Below, piece by piece: positions 31,149-42,853 of a stretch of 64,000 bases of DNA (position 1 is its first letter; each line of letters starts with the position of its first letter). Location of the stretch: NCBI GenBank assembly GCA_022457065.1, contig JAJGBQ010000003.1:3906001-3970000 (forward strand), read 5' to 3'. This stretch comes from Curvularia sp. ZM96. Taxonomy: Eukaryota; Ascomycota; Dothideomycetes; Pleosporales; Pleosporaceae. Under the pieces are notes generated by a model. The model was given only the letters and a program-made list of their open reading frames with translations, was not told where the DNA came from and did no database searches. Position numbers and translations under genes: made by a program.

Positions 31149-33853
31149 TGCATGAGTGATGTGGAAGAAAAGTGAGTGAGTAAAACGCTCCTCACGTGGG
31201 CGTCAGTCGTTTCAGACTCCGTTACGTCGCGAGCTGTTCCAGAAGTTCATGCCAAACCAGACGTCTAGGCAGCGTCACTGCGGCGTGATAATTTGGCCAG
31301 GGTCCACGGGCCGGAACAACTGTTTCGCCATCGCCGCGACAAGCCAGTATTGCGTAGCCGGCCTATTTCCGTGCTGGGGCAACGCAAATGCAGTCGATGC
31401 AGTCCACCCTTCGGCTGCTATATTTGACTTGTCATTTCCCAGGTCGACACGACAAGGCGGTCCAATGCGGAGCCGCATGACTCTCTGCGCTGCACGATTA
31501 CCAGAGGCACCGTGGCAGCGGATCACGGCCCCCTTCGGATGCAAGCCCCTCGTGTCCAAACAGAAACAGGTCCACGCAAGACCTTCCTTGAGCGAGTCCA
31601 CCGAGTCGCCATCCGGAAGAGGGTCACTCGAGCAATCTGACTGTCTGCGATGGGGCCGCGGTCGGTGCTTGGTCACTGAGTCGTGCAGGCTGGTGGTCGG
31701 ATGTTGTCTGAAGGACAAGTCGGAACTCAACGAAGCGAGGGCTGATGGTGTGAGGCACTGGCAGCCGCGGAGGGACGTTTCGACTGTTGGATGCCGTATT
31801 GCGCAGCAATCTCGTCAAGGCGTACCGTCTCCAGGGAACCGCGGTGGCGGCTCGCATCCTTTGACGCACCTGGTTCTGGCCTTGTCGCTGCAGCTGCCGT
31901 TACCACCACGATGCAAGAAAAGACTGGGGGTTCCCTCTCGCGCAGCTTCGCAACGAGTTGCCTGACGGAAGCGTCAGCTTGCATTAGCACAACCAGAGCC
32001 AAGCCGAGTGTCGCGAACTCTCGAAGCATGTTTCCCCCAAACCGCTATTGCAGCTCTTGTCAGAACAGGGTTAGCTGGATGCCTCGTTGGGCGTGCAACG
32101 TGGGCGGCGTGCACATGCATGGATCCAAGTAGTATGTACCGTACTAACGTACGTACATAGAGTATACGCGCCGCATCATCCTCGGCACCTTAGACACCTT
32201 TGGCCTCGCTTTGCTTACCAAGACGTCTTGGATGGTGTACCAAGGGCCCGGTTAGTCACCGTTTCCATCACACGCAAGCCAGCTGCTCGGACATGTGGCG
32301 CGGCCCTCCGCCAGGCTTCATGTACAACAATCACAATGGCTTTTGAAGTGTCGCGCCAGCGTCCGCGATCGTGTGCCGTGTGGGAAATCACAAAGGCTGC
32401 ATGACGAATTCTAAAATGCGGGGCGGCACGCGTAGCTTTTATGGCACAAGCAACCGTGCGGGTCCAAGTCGCTCTCTATTCACGAACCTGTTCACTGGTA
32501 GCGATGGCCCCCCGTTGTGGAGCACCAGAGCGCCCCATGTGGCCAAGTCTGCCCAACACGACCGTTTCACGACGGGCACTGCGTGATCATCCTCGCCGCG
32601 CACATGCGTACTAGATACTACATACATGTGTACGTGGCGTCGTGTTGGAAAGTGATGGGGGGTGGCGTCGATTCGGGTCCCAAGAGGTGGTGGTGGAACA
32701 AGTCACGGCCGTCGTGGTGAAAGGCGTTAGGATCCTACGGCCACAGCCGGCCTCTAACAGTGTCCAACGTCTTAATTAGCCTAATCCGTTCTGACAAGGT
32801 ATCGCTTGTCCTCCCCTGCCCTCTGCAGTGGGCGACTCGCTTCTCAAATGGCATGCTCATGCCTGGCGACGCGTGCTGCCATTCCCGGCACCATTCGCAA
32901 TGCCGACCACACGGCAGCATGCCGTGCAGCGTCTGGCCGCAGCGCCCTGCCGCCGTGTGGTCGGCTCGTCGCGCTCCTTTGGCCGTGGAGCTCATCCCTT
33001 CCCCACGACTCCTATACTGTGTCAGAGGCATTACCAACACGGCTCGGTGTCTTGATTGCGAGGCCCAGCGAAGGTTTGCAAGTCGAAGAATTAAAGTTTC
33101 CGGCGTGCCCTCACCCCTGCAACCGCACCAGTCTCAAACTTTGAGCTTTGCTTTAGCTGATGAATGCTATGGGGGCACCATTATTCATTTCCCTAGACTT
33201 AAACTCGTCCTTTTGCAGCCGCGTCGCCCGGCTGATTGGCCCGCGGCCATAGGCAGTGCCGACGTCCCAGGACAGCGAGCACAAGGGCTTCTCTCTGAAC
33301 GGCGTAGCTTCGCGCCCCCTGCTAGCTCGGCTGAACTCTGGAGTTGATCGCCCTGCCCCTGCACGCCTCGGCGCCGTTGGGTGACCCCCCTGCCGGACCA
33401 GGGCCCCGGCTGGCTCTTCACATTATTCGGCGGGACGATACTGTGCTTTGGTGTGTTACACCCATTCCTTCGCTTCACAGCTTGACAGCGCCCAAAACGG
33501 CACGCTCCCGGAGCCAACTGTTTGAGGCTTTGTCTAGGCTCATACCTTGCGTAGCTGCATGGTCTTTTGTTCAGGATCTGCCTGTTTCTCCACGTGGATT
33601 CGTCTCATCAACTGCCCTCTTAATATGCTTTGGTATATAAATCACTTCCCGCACTACGTCTTCGCACCGCCAGCACCGCGTTACACTACCTGTCACCTTT
33701 TTTTTGGCTAACATCTTTTTCCTTTTCAACACTACGCTCCTTATCTTGCCACCACTGCAGCCAATAATTCCACTATCAATTCCTCCTTCCTCTCTCGTTT
33801 AGCCTAACGCAAATCAATCTACTTTACAACGCACTATCGCCAACAACGTCGAC
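31149..33853. other. Long intergenic stretch upstream of the 94-aa gene
   Basis: 2.7 kb with several open frames up to 238 aa on both strands (e.g. 31249-31965 plus, 31275-31730 minus, 32760-33347 plus) that overlap one another and show no protein motif, hydrophobic pattern or conserved start. I treat them as chance frames. The last 250 bp hold a TATA box and a pyrimidine-rich leader (listed separately). Confidence 0.5.
33634..33642 (+). promoter_or_regulatory. TATA box of the 94-aa protein gene
   Basis: TATATAAAT, about 212 nt upstream of the ATG, followed by a C/T-rich leader with a TTTTTTTT run (about 33699-33706) and the TTTTTCCTTTTC tract. This is the classic core promoter of strongly expressed filamentous-fungal genes. 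It implies a 5' UTR of roughly 150-180 nt. Confidence 0.65.
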
Positions 33854-34138
33854 ATGGGTGGTAACACTGAATATATAGCTGGCCATGGCTACCTCTCCCT
33901 TGGCCAGGCTGTGAACGTGGCTCAAAACAGCGAAGGCGGTGTCGACCAACGCCTCGCTCAGTTTCTCGAAAAACGCCTTGCTGAAGTCTGGGCCAAACTC
34001 AACGCCCAGCCTCGATCCTACATTCTTCCTCCAGACGAGTTTGCTCTCCTGAATTACTATCGCATACGGTTCGGAGACAATGAGTTAGTGAGAAACGCCA
34101 CTAAACGTTTTTGGGACAATCACAAGGGCGCCCAATAG
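33854..34138 (+). CDS. Small unidentified 94-aa protein, probably highly expressed
   Basis: A compact 94-aa frame without introns, beginning MGGNTEYIAGHGYLSLGQA. There is no signal peptide or membrane segment; it is soluble and mostly helical, with a central LEKRLAEVWAKLN amphipathic helix and a Pro-containing linker leading to DEFALLNYYRIRF. I recall similar small uncharacterised proteins in other Pezizomycotina with the same 'NTEYIAGHG' start, but cannot verify this here. The promoter architecture (TATA box, CT-rich leader) and the start context (GTCGACATGG) support a real, active gene. No function is proposed. The next gene starts 375 bp downstream on the same strand. Confidence 0.75.
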   Translation: MGGNTEYIAGHGYLSLGQAVNVAQNSEGGVDQRLAQFLEKRLAEVWAKLNAQPRSYILPPDEFALLNYYRIRFGDNELVRNATKRFWDNHKGAQ

Positions 34139-34513
34139 CCCGGGCCACATTTCTTCTGCGCACGCTACCAGACGACAACATTATTTTTAGAGCAGCAGCC
34201 GCACTGCATACTTTCCTGGGCGACACCATCTCCCAAACCTCGGCGTTATCTTTGTTGTTTCAGACAATTGTTTATTGCATCACTCAGGAGGCCATAATTG
34301 CCCCAACTTACGATTGAGAAGGTACATACCAACCTCCCTGTTGTCGACTCGACTTATTGATTAACACCATATAGCAGTCGCCAATTGACGCTGGCTTGTT
34401 TATTGAGCGTTTCAACATTATATCAGCAAATCTGGACTTTTCTTTGCAAGATACCTCTGAGCACGGAGTTCGCGGCGTTTTGAGCATCATACGACTATCG
34501 ACCGGTCCCCAAA
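34139..34513. other. Intergenic between 94-aa gene and PNGase-A-like gene
   Basis: 375 bp containing the 3' UTR of one gene and the promoter of the next. No separate feature is visible. Confidence 0.5.
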
Positions 34514-36619
34514 ATGGCACGGGGCATCATGTGTGGTCGAAGTTACGAGAGTGATGGAGTTTTTGGATGGAGTCATCGTGGACTGATAGAACCGAAGCGG
34601 ATGTCACTTGGACGAGCAGTACCTGGCTCGCTCCTCATAACAATGTTTCTAATGCTAATCACGCTATCTCAATCCACTTCCGTTCTTCTACCGGCCTCGA
34701 CGGAGCCCCATGCTCAAGCTCTCTCACTAAGAGAAGGTGCTTCCAACGAGTCTTCTCTACTTGAGTGCCTACAGGTTGTGCCACCAGTCCTCAGTCCGGT
34801 CGGCGAATGTGGAGTCATTATCATGGAACACACCTTTGCCTTTTCGTACGGTCAGCCATTTGTCGGTGAATACCATCCACCCGGTTGCAGCTTCAACAGG
34901 GTTGTTTTCAACTTTACAGTCACTTCTGCTGGACGACAATTTGACAGACTCGGTCTAATGTTTCTCGGTGATATCGAGGTCTTCCGTACTTCAACTGCAG
35001 AACCGACCCAAAACGGCATCATCTGGAGCTACGTCAAAGATATGACTAGCTACATTAGCTTGTTCAAGAAGCCGCAGAAGATCATTTTCGATTTGGGGAA
35101 CCTCATTGATGATACATATACCGGATCCTGGGATACGAAGCTGACCGCAACCTTCTTTACCGCTGAAGACGACATCGAACCTGCAGCAGTTATCCTTCCA
35201 ATTTCCGCTCGGAAGGCTGATCAAGATTCTTCGAGCGCTTTTATTGTGCCAGAGACTCAAGCAGTCGACACCATTGTGCTGCCGAAAAACGTTAAGAAAG
35301 CAGTTGTGACCATTTCCGCTTGTGGACAGGCTACTGAGGAGTTCTGGTGGAGCAACGTACTTTCATCAGATACGACTGTCTTTGGGAATGACACAGCGTT
35401 ATATGGCCATTCGCCCTTCAGAGAGCTTCGACTTTTGATTGATGGGCGACTTGCCGGAGTTGCCTGGCCTTTTCCAGTCATCTTTACTGGAGGCATTGTT
35501 CCCGGATTCTGGCGACCCGTTGTAGGCATAGATGCGTTCGACCTCCAGGAAGACGAAATCGATATTACACCTTTCATACCACTGATTAATGACGGCAACC
35601 CTCATACGTTCGAAATCCAAGTTATTGGTATTGATGACAATGGAAGCGGCACGGGCACGTTTACGACGGCTATCGGATCCAACTGGGTTGTCACTGGCAA
35701 AGTCTTTGCTTGGCTTGACTCGAGTAATAAGACTATTACAGGAACAGGACCTACCTCTGGTTCGTCTAGCTCAATGAAATTGTACTCCGCAATTAAGCAA
35801 GGCACGAACAGCAGCAGCGGCGTCGTGGCCCTTGACTACTCAATACAGGTTTCCCGAATCGTATACATCGAGTCCATATTGCACACCGCCAAAGGACCGA
35901 AGACAGTCACATGGAGCCAGAACTTGACCTTCTCTAACATCGGAACTCTTAGTAATAAGGGAAACGACCAAATCGTGGACCAGCTTACTATCGGCAAACA
36001 GGCGACCTTGGCAGGTTACTCCAAGATTCTTGAATACCCTCTTTGGGTCAGCTCATCTTACAATGCGCCGTCAGGCGGTAACATTACCATTGATGCGAGC
36101 ATGAAGCGGGGAAAAAATGTGCAGCAGCTGAGTGACCTAGCTTTTCCTAATAGCTGGAAGACATTCGATTACACTCGTCTCCCCTCAACGTCTCCCTCCG
36201 GCCACTCATTTCTTGGCTCCAGCATAACCAACTCGCAGAACGGCACAGCATCCTACCTGTCGGTTCCCGAGCAGAAGAAATCATATGGTTCCGGAAGCAC
36301 AGAGCAGCACCTGACGCTCCACGGCATCGCCATGCCACGCCCGGTGACCGTGCTGCATACTGGCACGAGCGATCCCGACCCTGCAGGGCAAGCACAGTCA
36401 GCAGGACCGCCATCCCAGGAACTCTACCAAAGGAACACAATCGCAACCAACAACTCGGTCGTGTATGATGACGAGGGTTATGGCGGTCAAAGCACCACCG
36501 CTTCTAGCACCATCTTTGGCGCTTCCTGGGAGCAGCAGGTCAACCGTGCCGGTCACAGTGGGGCGGGCGAATTTGCGGAAATGCAAGTTGAGGCCGTGCT
36601 AGGTCGCGGACCCGCTTAA
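34514..36619 (+). CDS. Peptide-N4-(N-acetyl-beta-glucosaminyl)asparagine amidase A-like protein
   Basis: An intronless 701-aa frame. A basic N-terminus is followed by one hydrophobic segment (about 38-58, LLITMFLMLITLSQSTSVLL), a signal anchor or signal peptide. The PNGase A-type region starts with LECLQVVPPVLSP and continues with ECGVIIMEHTFAFSYGQPFVGEYHPPGCSFNRVVFNFTVTSAGRQFDRLGLMFLGDIEVFRTSTAEPT, the family's most conserved stretch. Further on come IWSYVKDMTSYISLFKKPQKIIFDLGN and FRELRLLIDGRLAGVAWPFPVIFTGGIVPGFWRP. Family members cut N-glycans from glycopeptides, releasing the whole sugar chain; several N-glycosylation sequons occur in this protein, consistent with the secretory route. The C-terminal ~150 residues look less conserved. 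Most fungi carry one or more such genes with uncertain physiology. Confidence 0.9.
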   Translation: MARGIMCGRSYESDGVFGWSHRGLIEPKRMSLGRAVPGSLLITMFLMLITLSQSTSVLLPASTEPHAQALSLREGASNESSLLECLQVVPPVLSPVGECGVIIMEHTFAFSYGQPFVGEYHPPGCSFNRVVFNFTVTSAGRQFDRLGLMFLGDIEVFRTSTAEPTQNGIIWSYVKDMTSYISLFKKPQKIIFDLGNLIDDTYTGSWDTKLTATFFTAEDDIEPAAVILPISARKADQDSSSAFIVPETQAVDTIVLPKNVKKAVVTISACGQATEEFWWSNVLSSDTTVFGNDTALYGHSPFRELRLLIDGRLAGVAWPFPVIFTGGIVPGFWRPVVGIDAFDLQEDEIDITPFIPLINDGNPHTFEIQVIGIDDNGSGTGTFTTAIGSNWVVTGKVFAWLDSSNKTITGTGPTSGSSSSMKLYSAIKQGTNSSSGVVALDYSIQVSRIVYIESILHTAKGPKTVTWSQNLTFSNIGTLSNKGNDQIVDQLTIGKQATLAGYSKILEYPLWVSSSYNAPSGGNITIDASMKRGKNVQQLSDLAFPNSWKTFDYTRLPSTSPSGHSFLGSSITNSQNGTASYLSVPEQKKSYGSGSTEQHLTLHGIAMPRPVTVLHTGTSDPDPAGQAQSAGPPSQELYQRNTIATNNSVVYDDEGYGGQSTTASSTIFGASWEQQVNRAGHSGAGEFAEMQVEAVLGRGPA

Positions 36620-39600
36620 GCGGGGGAGGCGGTTCTTTTTTGAGGAAAGGTGGAGAATTCGAGAAATCGTGTGGTTGTGTGTATAGGGAGGGAAAGTTTC
36701 GCGGCCGCATGTAAGCAACGCATCTTCGGATCTGTTAAAAAACGATGTGGCACGACAGGCGAATACGAAGGCGGGCGTCTGGGGTACATACTAGTTATCT
36801 AATCCTGTTGACTTCCTATCATTAAAGTTGTTTTTGCCTTTACTTTTACTTTCTCTGGTAAACCGGTAATAACCACCGTGTCCCTTAAGGGATAAGAAGG
36901 GGGGAAGAGGAAGGGCTTACGAGCAACGCCGTTCATTTTCTTCTTTGGTAATTTGTGTAAGCAAGGGGGAGTTCCACTGCATACTACGTGCATACATGCT
37001 TCTCCCGTTGTCACACTACATATGTACAGTCCTGGATCAGCCCTCAAGCGCACGTCATGCGGCACTGTTAGTTCTCCCTGTTGAACCACCTCTCCCTGGC
37101 CATCGGAAGGGCATGTCGGCCTTACCCATTCGAGATGACAAGGACCCTCCTGCGCACGTCCGATACAAAAGCGGTGGTGCTACCCCCTGACGCCGACGCC
37201 AGCGCAGTGGCCCCAGCCGAAGAAAAGCCCCAATGGCGGATGTAGTCATTGCCCTTCCGCCGCATCTTTTCTTGGCCCTTCCTTTGATCCCTTCTTTGGC
37301 AATCCCTATGCGTCACAATTGCGCCACTAAATCTCCGTCCTTCTGTCCGTCACATCTGCAGTGTTACGCAGTGTCAACACCCCCGCCCTTCCCCCAATTT
37401 GCAAATCTTATATGTAAAATGCGCCAAGGTGGTGCTAAGCGCTGTTAAGTGTTGTACGCGAGAAGGGCTTTCCATAACTAGATTATTATTTTTTGCTTTG
37501 CAACGAATCAAACTGTTGTTTTGACAGTCGGTAATCATGCAGCTGCCGCTTCGCGTGATATTACTACTTCGATACATTACTTCTGGAGTTTATAGGATGC
37601 ATACACCCGGTAGCAAGCAATTGTAATGGGTGCAAAGACCATGATCAGGCATCAGGGTACATGAAGAGGATCGCTTCAGATTTGGATTGGCGGTAATCCA
37701 CCGGGGCAGGGGAGCACCCTGACCTTATCGAACCGGACATACCGAAATGACGGCCCTTTTATTTTTTACTCTGTATGTTTTTGGCTAAGTTTGTGTGGGT
37801 GCTGTGGCTAAGACGCCGTGAAGCGCCCGTTTGGATACCATACCGCCGCCTGTTGCGCGGTCGTAGTAATGGTGTCCTTGGCTATATAGCAGTTGCTTGT
37901 GGTTATAAGCAGGTTCGCCTGAAACCTGGTCTCAGGCACAAGCGAAAGGTAAAAAATGTGGGGAATACATAGGTACAGGCAAGGCAGACATCTACAGTCG
38001 CATGTGTTTTTGCAATATTGCATTCTTCAAACGGGAGCCTCTTCAAGGCCACTGTCTACCGTCATTGTCGGTTCGACCCTTTCGGTGTTAAAGCAAATGC
38101 CTTGGCATCTGCATAGCGCGCTTAATGTATGGTTTCGAACCGTCTTCAGCCAAGAGTTATCGTTTGCTTTGACGCGCGCTCCCGCCGGGGGTGCGTGTAA
38201 GCGGGAGATTTGCAGCGCATCCGTGCACACGCTGCGTCCCCTCGTGGCAAGCCTGAAACGCGGGTAATGTGCTTTGAACCGTCGTCTCTTTGTCACTGGG
38301 ATTGGCTGCATGAATTCGAGGAGAATAGACCACTCTCACGCGACAAGACCCAAGAAGACCCCGGTTACCTCCGACTTGCCTACGGATACCTACATACTCA
38401 ACTTTCAGCATCCGTAATCCAAAAATCTTTAAAGTTTTCCTCCCCGGCATAATGATGTCATGCGTCTTTGTCTAAGCATTTGGGCTCATGCCTTCGGTAC
38501 ATTGTCGTCGCAATCAGCGGGCTTTGCCGCCGACTTCTTGGCTTTTTGACTTTCCGACCCCTAGGTAAAGACAAACTGATCGTATCGGGAAATTCCTTCT
38601 TTCCGTCGTATAAGATTCATGGTCATTGGAGGACGAGGCTATGGCTCGGCGCTGCAAAGAGTAAATCCCTTTCCCTAAACGTCACTTTGAATACGGCACT
38701 CACTGCCGTGTCTATCAACCTTGGATGCCGAAGGGGCCTCGAGTCATGGAGGCCAACTCCAAATGCTCCTCTTCAGGTTGTCTTTCTTGCGAACCGGGCA
38801 GTCGGGCTTCCACCAAATACAATGCTGAAGTCACGGATAGAGACCCTGTTCATACTTAATACAAGGTTGTTTCGCATATGCTGCAATTTATGGAAAAAAT
38901 CGCGTATGGTTGTTGACAGCTGTCGTAACTCTAATACTCGCCTAGACGTAACAACGGACAATTCCTTTTAACACACACGGCAGCCTAACGCAGGTGTGTA
39001 GATTGACAAGCCAGGGTAAGCACGCCTCACTCAGCTGTGTGGCGAAGATTAGGGTCTGGGTGTGCGACAGCCCATTATGATTGTACCATGCGAAGATGGT
39101 GGCGGCAGTCCGCTTCACGCCTGAAGGGTGATGCCGCGGCCCGTAAACGAAAACGGCCGATTAGCGTTATCGCTAAAATGTCGGTTACAATTGTAGAAGT
39201 CACGAGAGGCGTTCTGGTCCCATCTCGCGAAGTAGCTCAGAAAAGCTTGCATTGAACTGCCGAAAAGGTGGTGATGGCTGCGCAGTAGACCCTGTTTAGG
39301 CATAGCCATGGCTGAAGAAACTCAGACCCCCTTACTTACCTGCCCCCACGATCGCTAAACGCAAGACGTAGTAATCTGCGCAAGCAGCTCATAATTACAG
39401 GCCGATGGCATATACGAGATGTAATCGACCCACTTGTATGCCGAAATCGCTTCATCTTGTGCGGCATCCAGCACCGTCAGCCGTCCATCGGACCATCGGA
39501 GGTACCCCTTCGTGCACGCATGATGCGTTGCAAAGTACGAAGCAAACTCCAATCCCAGACTTTATCGGACCCCCCAGAAATGTGCTGCAGGGACAATCGC

Positions 39601-40579
39601 CTCATTTGCCGGCGTTACCGTGCAGAGACAAAATAAAGATCTACAAGGAGAAGGCCGGTCGATCATGGCAAACTTATCAGACCACCGGCTGGGGGAAGAG
39701 GCCGCAGAGAAACTCTATTTCAGGTTTCGGTGCCTCGGCGCAACGATGTGGCTTGCAAAGGTGTTTGGCTTGATAACATCAGGAGAAGGCCCGGTTAGAT
39801 GACTTCAGTTAGACCGCTGCTTGCACAAGACTCATAGACCTGGCCAGACTGCGAAGATGTTTAAGCAAAGTAGAGTTGCTGTAACAGTACCACCTAGTCT
39901 GGGGTGTCCTCCGGGCTCAACGTGGAACATTCACACGGAAAGTAAAGAAATAGTGCGGCAACTAATGTTTGCTTGGGATCCATATCCAGGCCAATAGGAT
40001 ACTTTGTCCCAAGTTCTTGTTACAGGCGAGAAGCTGGAAGGTTGGTCGGCTTACTCTCCAGGCACAGAGCTAATAGCAAGGTCCAGGCGCGGACAGCTTA
40101 AGCGTAGAAAGGGGGAGTTCGAGGATAGCCTTGAGGGCTTTTCGACATTTCCGTTTGTTAGTTGAATCATCAAGTGCCAAGGAAATAATCGCTGGTGATC
40201 TCATCACTTGATGGTCACGTGCACTCACGTGGGGTCGTGGACGTTACTAGAAAGACGTCCTCTCAACTTCAAGGAAACCCGACCAACGCAAGGAAACGAA
40301 TTTGAACTATTGAGGCTTTACTGATCAAGGTGAACATGTGGCAGCGAGCCAGCAACTTTGCCATGGAGCGAACACATGGGGAATGATGGGGAATGATGGG
40401 GAACTGTGGGGGCTGGCGCCTTCTCGATGCTTGTGACTCGTCGACTTGGTGGCGCCTTCCTGATTCTTGCGTGGCGCCTATGACTGAGCACTCCACCGGA
40501 TTTCGGTTGCCTTCCACTATGTCACAACGACTCTGTCACCAACTTCCAACCCTCTGTCTGGATCGTTATATGAGACGCT
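36620..40579. other. Four-kilobase gene-free stretch
   Basis: The longest stretch without a recognisable gene. Frames up to 167 aa occur (38468-38971 plus, starting with TTG) but none shows a family motif or plausible start. No inverted-repeat ends or transposase remnants were recognised. A short tandem repeat lies near 40.38 kb. Confidence 0.5.
40378..40411. repeat. Tandem GAATGATGGG decamer
   Basis: Two perfect copies (40381-40400) followed by a variant (GAACTGTGGG). About 170 bp upstream of the transporter start. Confidence 0.7.
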
Positions 40580-42205
40580 ATGACCGAGCCATCCCCTCCA
40601 AAATTGATCGCAGACGATGATAAATCTACAGAACAGCTCCAAGCAGAGCACAGGCTCGTAGCTGAGTCTTCTCTTAAACCCGGCGATAAGGCCGAAGATA
40701 CACTAAGGGTCATCCGCGGGGCAATCCGTGTACCCTCCCCAGATCCTTCTCTTCTATCCATAGACGATTCCACCAATATTCGGCTTGGCCGAAACCCAGA
40801 CTATGTCCCCTTGTGTCACGAGAGACAACCGTCTCGCTCTCCTGCTCCGCCACGGACTTTGAAAGGCAGGATACGAGCCTCATGGGCGGCCAACAAAGGT
40901 TTGGCCCTCGTTTTGATCTCACAGTTGTTTGGTACACTGATGAATGTCACGACACGCATGTTGGAGATGGAGGGCAACGACGGTAAATGATCTTCTTGGA
41001 GGCGACGGCTAGCTTACTAACACTATTACAGGCAAGGGTTATCATCCATTCCAGATACTTTTCGCTAGAATGAGTATAACAGTCTTGTGCGCTTCATTGT
41101 ACATGTGGTATAAGAGGACGGAGCACTTTCCATGGGGTATGAAGGAGGTGCGCTCATTGTTGATAGCTCGAGGCTTGACTGGCTTCTTTGGAGTCTTTGG
41201 CATGTACTGTAAGTGATGCGTACTAGTAGTCTCGGCGGTTCCTACCATCTCTTCTTCAGCTCATAGGAGTCTTATCAAGAAGTCACTATGCTAACTTCTC
41301 ACAGACTCTCTGTTGTACCTTCCTCTTGCTGATGCCACAGTCATCACCTTTCTTGCCCCCAGTCTTGCTTGCTGGGCATGTTCCTACCTCATCAATGAGC
41401 CTTTTACACGGATGGAACAGATAGCAGCCTATGTCTCGCTCTTTGGCGTTGTTCTAATTGCGCGTCCCGTCTCCCTCTTTGCTGCCCTTTCTAAGGAGCC
41501 TGTGCCTCCTGCTAGCGGCGACTCAGACCTCGTCCTTGCGAACACGACCACTACTTCTCCCGATCGTCTTGCTGCGGATTACGATTCTGTGACGCCTAAA
41601 CAACGAGCAATGGCAGTAGGGATAGCCATGCTTGGCGTGCTTGGAGCTGCTGGTGCTTATACAACTATTCGTTGGATTGGAAAACGGGCACATCCTCTTA
41701 TCTCCGTCAATTACTTTGCGATCTGGTGTACGATTGTCAGTGTCGTGGCCATGCTTACCATGCCAGGGGTTGGTTTCCTACTGCCAAATAGCCTCAGGGA
41801 CTGGTGCTATTTGATATTCCTAGGCATCTGTGGATTTGTGATGGTATGTTGTGTAATATATTCGTCACGTATCATCTGGCTGACATGAGCTAGCAATTTC
41901 TCCTAGCCGCCGGTCTACAACATGAGAAGTCGTCTCGTGCTACCAATATGCTTTATACCCAAATGCTGTTTGCTCTAACATTTGACAAGCTTATCTGGGG
42001 AACAACGCCCGGCGCCCTCTCCATCATCGGCTCGTCACTCATCCTAGGCTCTGCGATATACGTTGCGATGAACAAGGAGGGTTCGAGCAAAGCTGCGCCA
42101 AGAGAGAGAGGAAATGGAGAGGAAGAGATGGGGCTCATATCAACGGCCTACGACAACGAGCAACGAGACAATGATACAGACTTGCAGATGAGGTCGTTGA
42201 GATGA
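40580..42205 (+). CDS. EamA-family (DMT superfamily) membrane transporter
   Basis: Four exons (40580-40982, 41032-41208, 41305-41843, 41894-42205) give 476 aa. A hydrophilic N-terminal tail of about 110 residues is followed by ten predicted membrane helices in two EamA repeats. The first begins GLALVLISQLFGTLMNVTTRML and includes YHPFQILFARM, FFGVFGMYYSLLYLPLADATVITFLAPSLACWACSYLI and IAAYVSLFGVVLIARP. The second begins AVGIAMLGVLGAAGAYTTIRWIG, with HPLISVNYFAIWCTIVSVVAML. The C-terminal tail is short and polar. Fungal members are solute exporters or importers of unknown substrate, some at the vacuole or plasma membrane. The intron acceptors restore frame at Gly, Tyr and Gln codons inside helices. 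Substrate cannot be inferred. Confidence 0.9.
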
Positions 42206-42750
42206 TGCTGCGGCGGAAATATGGTATATGGGCATGAGAAATGACGGATGCATTTTGGCTGTTACGATTATGATATACGACGAGCAATATACGCAATTAC
42301 ATGGACAGACAGCAGTGTCAGATTGTTTCACCATTGCAAGCATGAACGGTTTTGCGCCTGCTACAGTCATTGGCAAGAAACATGGAACCTGTATAGCCCT
42401 TGTACTGAACTAGGTATATGACTTGGATTCGAAGGCATTATCCCAGGCATACCTGGTCGTACCCTGTGTTTTCCTTTGGCTCCTGCCAGCGTAATGCTGG
42501 GATCAGACTTCAAAAAAGGCAAGCAACATCATATCCTTTCCGCACTTCTCTCCATCAATTTCAGAGCCTGCAGCCAAAGTATTGACGTGTGCCAGCGAAA
42601 CTCGTGCGGACACCGGGGCGGCGTTCTGTAGCTACCCCACCTGCGACCCACCTCCAGATACAACAAAGCAGCACTACGAATATATTTAGTCCAGATTCTG
42701 ATTCTTCCATCGAAACTCAAAACCGAAGCGCATTACGCGTTTTCGCAACA
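42206..42750. other. Intergenic (transporter 3' flank to tRNA-Asn)
   Basis: About 540 bp with no supported gene. Confidence 0.5.
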
Positions 42751-42840
42751 TCCTCCGTGGCGCAATTGGCTAGCGCGTCTGACTGTTACAAGCACTTGTA
42801 GCTCATCAGGAGGTTGAAAGTTCGAGCCTTTCCGGGGGAG
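42751..42840 (+). tRNA. tRNA-Asn (GTT) with a 16-nt intron
   Basis: 90 nt including discriminator G. The acceptor TCCTCCG pairs with CGGGGGA (so the first pair is U1:A72). The D arm GGCGC...GCG is normal. The anticodon stem TCTGA pairs with TCAGG, and the anticodon GTT lies at 42785-42787. An intron (42789-42804) follows the base 3' of the anticodon, the canonical site. The T arm is GAAAG / TTCGAGC / CTTTC. Anticodon assignment depends on this intron placement, which restores a seven-base loop. Confidence 0.88.
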
Positions 42841-42847
42841 TTTCTTC

Positions 42848-42853
42848 TTTTTT
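42848..42853 (+). terminator. RNA polymerase III terminator of tRNA-Asn
   Basis: Six consecutive T about eight bases after the tRNA 3' end. Confidence 0.7.

Noticed and set aside
31249..31965. 238-aa plus-strand frame with ATG start
   Set aside because: Overlaps equally long minus-strand frames, has no motif, and is rich in Cys/Trp/Arg, typical of chance reading.
32760..33347. 195-aa plus-strand frame
   Set aside because: Starts without ATG and overlaps several other frames; no family resemblance.
38468..38971. 167-aa plus-strand frame
   Set aside because: Begins at TTG; hydrophobic start is not followed by any recognisable protein.
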